A stretch of DNA of 64,000 nucleotides from positions 1,430,501 through 1,494,500 of the forward strand of contig OZ038437.1 in NCBI GenBank assembly GCA_964036275.1, read 5' to 3'. Of this stretch, positions 25,901 to 37,900 are shown piece by piece. The DNA comes from Litoditis marina. Taxonomy: Eukaryota; Nematoda; Chromadorea; Rhabditida; Rhabditidae. Within the stretch, counting starts at the first letter, position 1. Each line of letters starts with the position of its first letter. The position numbers were made by a program, and so were the translations under genes. Below the pieces are notes generated by a model, which ran no database searches, had not been told where the DNA came from, and was given only the letters and a program-made list of their open reading frames with translations.

Positions 25901-28900
25901 TTATTATGAATATAAAAGAGACAATACAATAAAGCCTTGATACCTGACTGGGAGAGAAGTGATAGAATACTAGCCTAGTAGCCAGACTGCTTACTAGCTA
26001 GGTAGAGCTTACAATACTAACAATGCTCGCTGCTTTGTACACGTAGGCAGACGAGGAAACGTAACACGTTAACAGGGTAGCAGACGTATGCTTATGCTAA
26101 TGAGCGTAGACAAGTAATGCCATGAGATGATACGTGATAATGGTTCACATATCCAACACCTCCCCTTTTTAACATCAAACATTGGGGATAAGAATAAGAA
26201 CGAAACATGAACTAAAGTCACGAAGAGAGACATCGAAGACTAATCTTAGTAGAGCGGCACTGATCTTCAATCTTTGGCACGGACTGATTCTTCTTCATCG
26301 ACACGACATGGGAACGAGTTCATCTTCTTCTTCTTTCTTCCTCCACGACAAAATGTATGCTTCCCGCATCTTGTTCACCATCTCGAGAGACAGCTCACTT
26401 GCTGACAACCGGCATTTCTGATATTCCTTCAGAAGTTGTCCAGCTAATCTTCCTTCTGTGATTTTGGTCTCTGGGTCAACATACTCAGTTACCCAACCAG
26501 CCTCAACACATCCAACTCTGAACTTTTCAGATGTAAACTGTGAACTCAAACTAGTTACAACAGTTTCCGGGTTTTGTCCAATACTTTTGAACAGTTCCTT
26601 CAACGTTCTGATTGTTGACTTCGATCTGATATCTGTCATCCTTGCAACCACTGGCCACTTTTCTTCCATATCTTCTGCAACAAGATAGGAAGTGCCATTC
26701 ATTGGTCCAATCACATTGACAGTAACCTTCCGCCACACACTTTTCGGTTTCGTCAAATCATCACTTATGTGTCTCTCCTTCCTAGGACCTGACAACTCCT
26801 TGACTGACTGGCATACCCTCCTTGGTGCTGACGTACAGTGTCCTCCCGTTTCCGCTGACCATGATGTGCATACGCCGGAAACTTTCTGCTGTGGAATCAC
26901 CGGATTTATGGAACTTCCTCGAGCCTTATTCTTTCCAGAATACTCTTCTCTTCGGAACGTCTCCATAATACCATTTCCTCCATTGATGGTCTGTCCGCTA
27001 TCCTTCGTTGGTGATTCCAAACTTTCTGCTGTGCCGAGATCTTCCATCTCGCACATGTCCGCCATTTTACTTAAATGATGCGACATTTTCTCGTCTTGTG
27101 CTATCCATTCCAAACCACACAGACTTTTAGCCTTCGACACATACGCATAGCCTGTTCCAGTAGTCGATTTGATCTTGAAATGACATTTGAGTCTGCCCAT
27201 AACGACCATACTGTCTCCCTTGGCATCTACGACTCGCACTTCTGATCTTCCCAAGTCTGGACTTCCCATACGTTTCCAATCTTTCACATTCAACATAGTG
27301 ATATCAGAACCCGTATCCAACTGCATGTCCAACTTGAATCCGTTGACTTGAACAGGCAGGTAACGTCTAACCACGTTAACCTGTTTTCTTGGACTATGAG
27401 ACTCAACTACCACTGAGTTATTCACACGAGTACTCACATCCCTCATGCCAGTTCTGAACTTCTTCGAACGTTCACAGAACTCCGGTTTGTGTCCTGAGCC
27501 TTTGCATTTACCACAGTTCCACTTCTTGGATTGGCACTTGCGCGAGATATGACCACCTTTTCCGCAGTTCCAACATAACATTTCGGAATGTCTCGTTGTG
27601 TCATTGCTATCTCCGCTGTTGTTCCTTGTTCTGACCATATTCACCTCTTGTGCTCCTGTTTCAACCATCTTTGCCTCCCGCTTGATGTTGAGCCACAAAT
27701 CACACTCTTTGTACAGATCATGTAACGTGACAGTCTTCTGGTCAGAGTGTTTACGGTCCAGAAACATGAGAAGTCGCTGTCTGAGTTCCGCATCTCTGTT
27801 AGATTTCAATCCATAAATCCATAACAGTGCCTTCAGACCATCCTTGTCCAATTCCTGGAGCTTCGCCTTCTCACACTGCTCATTCACGCGGCCAGTGTAC
27901 TCCATGTAGTCTTCCGTGTCCTTCTTCTCTATTTTGAGACAATGATATCGTGTCGAAAACACTGATGTTTTCACATCGAACATCTCCTCCAAAATCTTGA
28001 TAGTATCGTCAAAGGTTACATCTGCGGATGTACTTGGTAAGATCTGCCTCGTATAGCGATCAAACACCTCATTCGAAAGTTTTCCGACCAATAGTCTAAC
28101 CTTAGACTTGTCATCCAACCTTTCTCCATCCACAGTCAACACTTCTCCATAACGTTCGTACCATTTTGAGAAAGTTTGATCACTCTCCGGATCAAAGTTG
28201 AAGACTGCTAATCTCCCACTGAGATCAGCCATCAACCTAGTTGTTCCTGAGACAACTGGTAATGAAGATACACTGCCTGGCTCTGTCCTCCTCTCCAGCA
28301 GTATGTCTTCCAACAACTGCATTCGTTTCTCCTGTTGCTTGAATTGTTCCTCTTGTCTTTCCTCTTGACGTTTGAGCTGTTCTTGTTGCCCTTGCAACAA
28401 CTTCAACAACAATTCCTGCATACTGTTCTCCTCCCTTGCGTCTTCCTTTGTCTTAGTCATAGTGTTGTTTGATTGATCACCGATCCAAATCACAACAATT
28501 CACTATTACTCCAAATGCAAATTTGGGCAGCACTTCCCCTGTATTCTGCCAATAATTCAACCCGAAAATGAAAATTTGGGCAGCACTTCCCCTAGGAAAA
28601 TAGCTTTCAACCCAAGAATTCACTCGGTTGCCCTTTGGCAGATCGGCGACAGTGTCTATGTGACGTTAGCAACGTCAGACAACTTCGCAAAGGTAAAGGT
28701 AAAGACAGAACACTCCTGTGTTGACCTGTGAGGGTCTCCGATTTGTTGTATTGACCTGTGAGGGTCTCCGATATGTTGTATTGACCTGTGAGGGTCTCCG
28801 AATCGATTGTACACAGTACAACTATACAACAGTTGAGTGTTCCAGGGGTTTCAAACTTACCAGTAACTTACCAGTAAATGCAACGAGAGTTTTGCCTATC

Positions 28901-31900
28901 CTGATCGCCAATTATGTTGTAACCCTCGTACTCACGAAGACACAACGATTAGGTATTTCAGGCGATACGTTAGCCTTTTGAATATAACACAACAAAACAC
29001 TAACTATACTAGGTTTATTATGAATATAAAAGAGACAATACAATAAAGCCTTGATACCTGACTGGGAGAGAAGTGATAGAATACTAGCCTAGTAGCCAGA
29101 CTGCTTACTAGCTAGGTAGAGCTTACAATACTAACAATGCTCGCTGCTTTGTACACGTAGGCAGACGAGGAAACGTAACACGTTAACAGGGTAGCAGACG
29201 TATGCTTATGCTAATGAGCGTAGACAAGTAATGCCATGAGATGATACGTGATAATGGTTCACATATCCAATTATGATCTTAAGCAACAATCAAGTTATTG
29301 CAATAACAGCTAGAGAAAGACGAGAGATTCATTGACACGACAAGCTGCGAAAGCACAGCGTTTGGGCGCGCTCGAGCTTACAGTACACCTTTTTCGCCTT
29401 ATTCCTGTGCAAATATTGTGTACAACAAAGAGGGCGCAGACAACGGTACACCACCGTGTGTAACGGAATTGAAATGGGGTCTCGACCAAACATAACCGTT
29501 TTTAAAAGTAGGTAGTGTTCAAAAACTAATGAGATCAACTATGAGCATGCACAATGAAAGTTGTAAAACACGCTTATTTTTGGCGAATTCTCTATTTCAT
29601 TCGGTATTTCCAAAATACATTGTGAAAAAGGGTTAACAAAAAGGTTAACCAGGCGACCTGTTCAAGGTTGACAGGGTTAACGGAATACCCACCTCCCTGC
29701 GGAACTGGCCCTTATTTACTGCACACATACACTGATATCAACTTTTTGTAATCACAATTTTCCTGAAAACAGTTCTAACTCACTGGTGTATTGTCTACTT
29801 GCTCCAGCTCATCGTCGATGACCTCCGTCTTCGCCTCCAGAAGAATGGGCGTGGAGACCGCTGTCGTTGTAGTGACGTCATTCTGCCTCGTGACGTCATT
29901 CTGATTCTGGGGGCCATGTTCTACCATGAGACGACCGTCTTGGAAGAACATCTGGAAGCAAGACACTGGCAGCATGCCAATGAGAGTTCCAAGCCGTTTT
30001 CACCAATCACCACTGAGGGAAATAGCAATCATTCGGAGAATGGATGTTGTCCTAACCAAATAGAACTAACCTTCGACTCATCATCAGTTGTGGAACTGTT
30101 TTGGCAGAATGCCGATTGCGCCTGAACTACCTTCTCCTGTTCCTCCTCTATCATCTCCACCTTCAATGTAATGAGAATTATGATTGTATGATAGCAAGGT
30201 GTCACTAACTTTTCGAAAATGACCACATTGCCTTTAACTGTAAAATCGCAACAGTACGGATGTGTAGAAGAAAAGTATGCAATTATCTATAAGACTTGAT
30301 TATATCTGGACCAACTGACATCTTTAAACCATAAACATGCCCCCCCCCCCCGTCCTAAGGTATACACGTCTGGTATCCTCGTTGTAAATCCTAACTATAA
30401 TCACAACTGGTGCAACATATATGGCCAACTGTTGATACTGATACTGAACGAGACTTGATCAAAAATGACACGTTTACACCCTGAACATGCATCTGACCTT
30501 CATATAACTATCACTACAACACACATGACCTACCATTTATACCTTGGTTTGTTGTGGTATATCTTGTGATATGATCTCTACCCTCAATGTAATGTAGCAA
30601 TGTTGTTTTCTCTCTCTCCTTTTTATCCAATCTGTTTTACGTGACACTTTAATGGCCGATTGTGTCTACCTTGGTTTGTTGTGGTATATCGGGCGATATG
30701 CCGGCAGGAGGCGCGTCTGCTGTCAGGGGATCCGGTTGGTCGACCAATCCACGGCTGACGTAATTACCATCACCGGACGACAGCTGAAACAATAACAATA
30801 TGAGAATGAGTGTGAGTTTACAATAAAAAAACTCATTCAAAGTACGACGATTATGTAAAATGAAAATGAGTTTCATCTGTATGACTGAACTGAGAAACTG
30901 GTGTAAAAGTTGTCAACTGTAAAGTTGGACAATTATTGAACTTGGGGTAGGTTAAAATCCCGATTTTTTGGAAAATTAGGTGAATCAATGAACGATCCAA
31001 CAAAGTCGTCCTATGTTTGATGTAAACCAATCCCGTGTCAACGGTCCTTTAAACTGCAACTAAAAAATGTATTGCAGTTTAAAGGACTGAAGCGTTGGGA
31101 TTGGATCAAATAATCGTCCTTCTTCAATTCTTCCCCTCATCTTTAGGTGCTATGTGAAGGTGTTGTTGGCATCAAAAGGCTGATGGGAGTTGGAGGAAAA
31201 GAGTCTTCTAGGAAGACCGTGGCTATCCTCCAAGAGGCTGTCTTCTATTTGTGTTTGCATTCTCACGGTACTTGGGAACAGTGATAAGTGTAAACTCGAG
31301 AATGTTAAGCAAGTTGTTTCCAAGAAACTATAGCTGAAACAACTTATTCCCATGTTCCCACCTTGTTGTCAGTCGGGTAATAATATGATGAATGGGACGC
31401 AGTTGGGGCTGGCAGCAGGGACCTTTTTCTTCTCGGCGCCGACCACAGAAACTGCGCGTATGGAGAGTCAGACGTTTTCGACTCCTGGAGCACCAACTCA
31501 TTATACATAGATACACATAGGGTTTCCCCTTTCCCAAGCACACGGTGTTATCTGCCCTACCCCGCTGTGTTCATAGTCTGATTCCGTTGTTTTTCGATCA
31601 AAAGTCGTAAAACTTTGCCCGTGTCAAAATCAGACTACAACTAAGATTTGGTCGCTGTCTATAGACAACTCACCAACTCCTTCTCTCCAATAGGTGTGCG
31701 AGACCGCGCCCGCAACATATCCTCCAACCCCAGCCCACTGTCCCTGCCTGCGCGCACGGTGACGACCGTATGGACCAGATCCTCCATCAGATTCAGAAGT
31801 GAACCGCCGGCAGTCAACGGATTCTCTCCGGACTGCGGCACAGAACAGTCCAACCACACGCCGTTGTACTAAATAGATCAACATTACAATTGAAATAGAC

Positions 31901-34900
31901 AAGTGTTATAAAAGTTAGAAAAGAGTTCTAATTTGTACATACCAGCAAATGTTCTCCCTTTTCATATTATTCGAATACTTCCAATTCCCGTTATTGACAC
32001 GGTTGCGGTATTCAGCCAAGTGTGCCGGAGAACAGTTCTAATCAGGGTTTCAAATTGAGATTTGGCAATGTCATTTACGAAATGTATATCAAATGGAGCA
32101 AAAGAGATAGATAAAAAATATAACCTGTGTATAATTCTAATTAGCAGCACTACTTATATCACGCCACGTTGCGCGCGGCGAGCGCTTATCCTCATAGCCG
32201 ATCCACCCTAAAGATCTAAAGAACACCACCTACTCAATATAATTCTCACCATCGTTCCGATGAATTTCAAAGTTTTTCATACCTTTCGAGTTTTTCAAAA
32301 CATTTAAAAATTGTGTTTACAATATGTTCTTTTCCACAAAATACACTATTTATGTCCTCACCTCCTCCTGTTGTTCCTGCTGATAATAATGATGGTACTG
32401 CTGCGACTGGTACTGCTGGTGGTACTGCTGGTAGCGCATCCAGTCTTCTCGGCTGTACGGATAGTTGCTCTGACCGGCCCAGTGACCCCCCTCGTATGGA
32501 TTGTTATCGTAGAAATGCATCCTCTGAGCTCTAAAAGAATTGTGTACAACCTCTTGAATGGCCATTTTAAGGGATCAAAAAATTGAAAATACTTCGGCAA
32601 GAAGAATGACGTTGAATCAACTAATCAGAGTGACTAGTTCAGTACTCCTCGAATACCAGTACGCAATGCTAATGTGATGCAAATCTGAAGAAAACTATCG
32701 CCATACCAGAATGTTACCAAAACAATGACCTCTAAAAACCTATTCTAAACTGTCTGGTGCGAATACCACTCCGACCGCATAAAACGCACCTGTAATCCTG
32801 CCAATGCTGTTGGTACGTCTCATATCCTGACCCGTGTTGATATTGTTGTTGATGTTGTTGTTGATATTGTTGGTATAGTTGCATGTTGACCATATCCGCA
32901 GGATGACCGGTGTACGGGGTGACGTACGGCTCCGCAACGGCGCTGGCCATGGGTATACCTGAAAATATTAACATCAGTTCGATAAAAGTGAGCAGGAGCA
33001 GCACAAACAAGCATGTGTAACTGAAAAACCGAGAACGTTTTATTTCCTCACAACTTATGACTACTCAGAAGTAGGTGAACTCATAGATGTGCAGAGAACG
33101 AAACGGTGTAACTTTGAAATTATTCACTAATTAATTTTATAGATAGTATATATTATTTTTAGTCTACTCATTCATTTATGTAATAACATTATTCTAATTA
33201 CCATTTTTTCGCCTCAAAGTAGGACGAATATATGAACCAATCCCGACGCATCCAAACACCAGTAAGGTCCCAATAAGTGACAAAAAGTAGCCCGTTCTCA
33301 GATTAAAATTGAGTTTTCATCAAAAGTAAACCTATTTTCTTCTTTTCGGCAAAAAAAGTAGTCCGTTTTCCGTGACACGGGATTGGTCCACATAATCGTC
33401 CTGCTTCAACCTAATTCGGTTCCTCTTACCTATGGCCACAGGAGGCACGGGGGCGGGCAGCGCAGCCTCACATCTTTTTGCCGCTACTTCTCGTACATCT
33501 GCCGACTTGGTCTTCTTTTTCTGCTTGGGAGACCGGGTTTTTGTTTTTTCTGCTTCAACAATAGCCCAGTCGAAGGAGGATCTGAAAATCAAATTTAATT
33601 TTTATTTCATAGATCAGAATACAAAGTACACACCCTAAACGTCCGACAACTCTTAAGGAAGAACCAGTTTCGGCGAACAACATCATGAAAATATTGATTT
33701 TTGGTAGTGAAAACTGACAGTTGAACCCAAGATATAAAGAGAGAAACCGTGTTGGTTTGGATATTGTCTGAAGAGGCTATTGAATTCATAGTACAAGGTG
33801 TTACGTGTCTCTAGGTCAGGACAGAAGTATGCTCGTGATTACAATCATCAGACTCACGTAACGGGCTCTGGCTCTTCAGTTTTTATGACGCAATCCGCTT
33901 CTTTCACGATCTTGGATAGGCAGCTGTAAGTAATATACATGAAATACAAGAAAACAACTTATTGGGGTTGGAACGCCTATTATATTCGACACTCGACAAG
34001 AATAGTCCGAATAGCACCTACTTGCACAACATAGTAGCCCTCATCGCCTATCATTGCTCTCTCCGTTTTCAACTTTCCTCTTTTTCTCTCTCTCTCCCCC
34101 TCCCTCTCCTCTTCTCTCTCTCTTTGTATATTTTGACTTACCCGCCGAGGGCAATCTTGATAGGTTTCTTGACAGCCGGTTGAACGGTAACGACCGGCGA
34201 AAATACCGAGGAGGAGCCAATCCTAGAAAAGAAACAGTATCTTATTGTATTCGAAAACACACATGTTCGGGTGAACTGAGTAGGTTACCTCCCGGTTACC
34301 AGCTCAGGTAACCAAGAGACCAAAAAGGTTAGGTTACCTAAACACCCCGAATATATTCACCTTGCTGCCGCCCTCTCCTTCGGCTCTTCTTTTTCCACGG
34401 GTGCCCATCGCGTTTTACCTTCCGACCCATCGCGTATTAAAGAAGGACGATTATGTGGACTAATCTCGTGTCAACGGTCCTTTAAACTGCAATTGAAAAA
34501 TTTATTGCAGTTTAAAGGACTGAATCGTTGCGAATGGACCACATAATCGTCCCACTTTAAGCAAATTACCGTCTGGTTACCTAGTCAGGTAACCAACAAC
34601 TATTACCCAAATCCCCGGTTGGATATATAATTCACTTTGATGATGTTACTCTCTCCTCCTCCTCCTTCGGTTCTTCTTTTTCCACGGGTGCCCATCGAGT
34701 GTCGTCTCTTCTCCTGGTCACATCTCTCGGCTTAAAACTGTCCGCAACCGCCTTGAAAGACGGCACGCCATGCTCATTGTTCTGGAATGAATAAGTGTAG
34801 AAAACTATTAAAATTGAAAAGAAACACTCTAAGACAGAACTATGACATGTCATATATAACGCAGAGAGTCGACCTACTTAGAAGTCCCAGCAGAACATAT

Positions 34901-37900
34901 TGATGTTAAAGAATTTGAGTATTAAAAAAGGACGATTATGTGGACAAATCCCAACCCTTTGGAACTTTAAACTGCAAAAATTTTTTGATTGCAGTTTTAA
35001 GAACCGATGCGTCGGGATTGGTCCACACATGGCCGCCCTTCTTTAAGTACTTTCGAACCCAGAATTTCATCAAGTTTTTTGTTTCTAGTTTCTAGTAAGA
35101 CTTTAAAAATCCTACTGTACACCCATCTCCAAAACCCGCCACCCACCTGAGTCTGTGGAAACCAGTGGAATGACGCGTCACTCTGGGCAGCCGGCGACTG
35201 ATTGAGCTCCGGAGCCTGCTCTGGAGCTGGCAACGAAATCTCCGACAGTTGCACTGGCACTTCTTGTAGATACGATGATATCGTATTTTCCATGTGCATA
35301 GAGACCGTCTGGTCTGGGGTGTTCCCCACCTCCTGGCTCAAAGGGTCACTGCCGGCTACCTCCGTGAATCGTCTTCTACCCGCACTTTCACCTGTAAATA
35401 ACACGTTAATTCAATGTAATTGTAATGTGGTGATAAACCTAATTCAACCCTGTTTGATCTTCGATAAAACAAGAAAGACCTTGAAATTTAAAAAAATACC
35501 AAACTCAACCCACCATTCCGACAAATCCCCTTCTCGACACCGGAAGACCTTGATCTATCCTTCCTCCCGGCTGTCGCCAGTTTGACACCAGACTGCTGAC
35601 AGCCTTCTGTCACACCGCCTCCCTCCACTCGATCGATATTCCTTTCTGTGGACCAGCCACGACCCTTCTGCTCTCGCTCCTTTCCTGCGGTGTGCCTCAT
35701 CTCCTGACCCAGAGGGCCTTCGAAGGACTCCTTCGTACTGCTCGATATCTGCGCATAGCCCAGTGAGGTTCGACTATTCGACAAAATGAAGTCCGCTTCT
35801 AGATTCAAACACGTGAAAATACAATTTTGCACTGAAAATTGAGAAATATTCTCGTTTTCGATTTGTGAGGTTTTCTGACTAATCGATCAGCTTTACTGGA
35901 GTATGTACCTTCTCCGTGAAACGTCTTTTACTCGTGCTGCGGCCGCGATCCGCCCTTTTCTGTTCTCCAACTCTATCGGAATTCTCCTTGGACCGGCCCC
36001 GCCTCTTCTCGCCCGCCACCTGAATTTATGAGTCAAATGAGTTGAATTAAAATGTTAATGTAAACAGAGAAGGTTGGAAAATGAGGTGGTTTCCCAATAT
36101 ACTGAATGTACACACCATACAAGTGTAGTATAGTGTACAAACACGAACAATACCTCGCGATAGCAGCTGCGACCGCGGCTCAGCCCTCTGTTCTTTCTAT
36201 CGCTACTATCCTCCCTTCTTCTGCGACCCAGATCTCGTTCGCTCGTCTTTCCGCGTGCCGTTCTTCGTGCGTCTCTGTCATCCTTTTCATTCTCAATTGA
36301 TCGTTCTGTGGTTGTTCTGAAAACACAAGATTTATCTGCCTTTGTTTATACCCATTCCACTGCTGTACGTAACTAACGAACGACGACGAAAATAGTCAGC
36401 TCCTGAACTCACACGTGATTCAATAAATAGTCCATTCTAAAATTGAGAAAAGTTTTACTTGTTCGTTAGGCAGGGTTCATACTTTTTGCTGCCAACTCTG
36501 GCAGCAGCAGCAGCCGCTGCCAAGCATTTGTGCAGCGTTGCCGAAATGTTGTTGCTGCCGGAGTTGGCAGCATGAAGTGGCGACAAGAAAGTATGAACGC
36601 ATTTTGCTGCTCAGATTTTCTGTTCTCAAAAATTTCATATTTAGCTACTTAGTTTTTATTTTAATATTTTATAAACCGCTTACATTATAATATTTTTTGA
36701 AAACGCCGGATGGATTTAATTTTTTTAAACGACATAGTAATGCATCTGTCCTAAGTGCAGACGATGCGACATGCGACTAAAATTGATGACATTCGGCAGT
36801 AGCATTCGGCAGTAAACAAATCGTAAACAAGATAAAAAGAGTGGATCCCGGTTCGGTTCGAAGCATTCACTGGAGAACCTAAAAATTTAGAAGAGGGGGG
36901 GGGGGGGGGTCAAAGTTCAACTTCGACATTTACTATTCAGAAAGGTGGGTAAAAAGTCATTGTTTCCGAAACTGCTTTCCATGGGGAGCGGTAGACCCAT
37001 TAAAAAAAATGAATCCGTTTTCAGACGAAAACAGAAGAAAATTGATGATTTTGTATCAAAAATAGACAAAATTTATCAAAAAGTGGGGGACCAGGAAGTG
37101 TGTGAGTTCTGTTCGGTTTCACCCTTTCCAGCAAAAAGTGTGCAATACGATGTTGTGAATGAGTGTGCAACAAAAATTGAACAATACATTTGTTTGCACA
37201 ACGGTTCACAAAAAAACAATCACAAAAATGTAATGTTAGCGTGAAAATGCATAGTGGATTCACGTACGCACGTTGTGAACCGTTGTGCAAACACATGTAT
37301 TGTTCAATTTTTGTTGCACTCTCATTCACAACATCGTATTGTACACTTTTTGCTGAAAACGGTGAAACCGCGAACAGAACTCACACACTTCCTGGTCCCC
37401 CACTTTTTACGAATTGTTCTCTTTTTGACAGTTGTACTAGTACAACCACTCCTAGATTAGAACAACAACAATGAATTATACTGAATTGAATTATATGAAT
37501 TAAAATGGCGACTATCAAACATCCTAATATCTGGACGAAGTTTCGAGTTTTGCAACGGCGTGGTCCTGGTTTTTCAAATTAATAGGCGAACTGGAACGAA
37601 AACAGCCTTTTTCCACTTAGCTCATTAAAATCTGAGCTTTCTGATGAATCTAAGTCATTATAGTACAAAAACAGCCTTTTTCAATTGGCGCCACTAGACG
37701 ACGCCAGCGATCGGCGCCTAATGTTAACCATGGTACCACAAATCTGAAAATGCTGGAACTCACTGTTTCAACCTCTAATGCAAGATTTCGGATCATTTCA
37801 CGCATGGGATCCCATATTTTTTGCAGCTTGGCGCCCGCGCCAGGCGCCATGAGCAACGAGACATCACCAAACTTTCGGCGCCGAGCCATGTTCGGGGTTC

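Larger units (their letters stand above)
25801..29269 (-). mobile_element. LTR retrotransposon lacking reverse transcriptase
   Basis: A 3.47 kb element with two LTRs that look identical by eye, inserted in a gene B intron in the same orientation as the gene. The 5' LTR is at the right. A candidate primer-binding site (TGGCGATCAGGATAGG) lies 4 nt inside it. A polypurine tract (AAAAAGGGGAGG) lies next to the 3' LTR. One long frame encodes Gag, protease and an integrase-like segment. No target-site duplication is visible (GCGAC on the left, ATTAT on the right). Confidence 0.9.
15671..29951 (-). other. Gene B exons 22-29: acidic and Pro-rich exons
   Basis: Exons near 29784-29951, 25679-25757, 24861-24970, 23073-23167, 17655-17781, 16828-16913, 16169-16248 and 15671-15845. 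Phases agree at each junction checked. Exon 24861-24970 has VDETDESAFYEDIALEI, alike to HDETEFGVYAADCD in gene A. Exon 17655-17781 has IKVENDDDDQTEQ. Exon 15671-15845 has two RFPVM repeats, polyproline and TDTDIIFVPTPS. The retrotransposon lies in the intron between the first two exons. Confidence 0.75.
30131..32958 (-). other. Gene B exons 16-21: Gln/Tyr-rich and mixed exons
   Basis: Exon 32791-32958 has QLYQQYQQQHQQQYQH. Exon 32362-32531 has WMRYQQYHQQYQSQQYHH and GGHWAGQSNYPYSRED. These are prion-like, low-complexity sequences. Exon 31673-31869 looks more structured (SLLNLMEDLVHTVVTVRAG, then RARSRTPIGEKEL). Exons 31362-31490 and 30670-30784 follow in phase 0. A 30-nt micro-exon (30131-30160, VEMIEEEQEK) closes the block. 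B20 and the micro-exon are linked by a chimeric duplicate at 30541-30605. Confidence 0.72.
33430..34781 (-). other. Gene B exons 11-15
   Basis: Exons 34650-34781 (ends WAPVEKEEPKEEEER), about 34142-34222, about 33859-33923 (CLSKIVKEADCVIKTEEPEP, a possible SUMO-site-like VIKTE) and 33430-33582 (Lys-rich KTKSADVREVAAKR). A partial copy of the first exon (34363-34430) ends in the phase required by 34222 but lacks a clear acceptor, because a palindromic element lies directly upstream. It is either a real exon with a cryptic acceptor or a decayed duplicate. Confidence 0.65.

Noticed and set aside
26295..28460. Retroelement frame as a domesticated host gene
   Set aside because: Identical flanking LTRs, a candidate primer-binding site and a polypurine tract show a recent mobile copy rather than an old domesticated gene.
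37021..37474. Overlapping frames of about 100 codons on both strands
   Set aside because: They mirror each other because the region is an inverted repeat.
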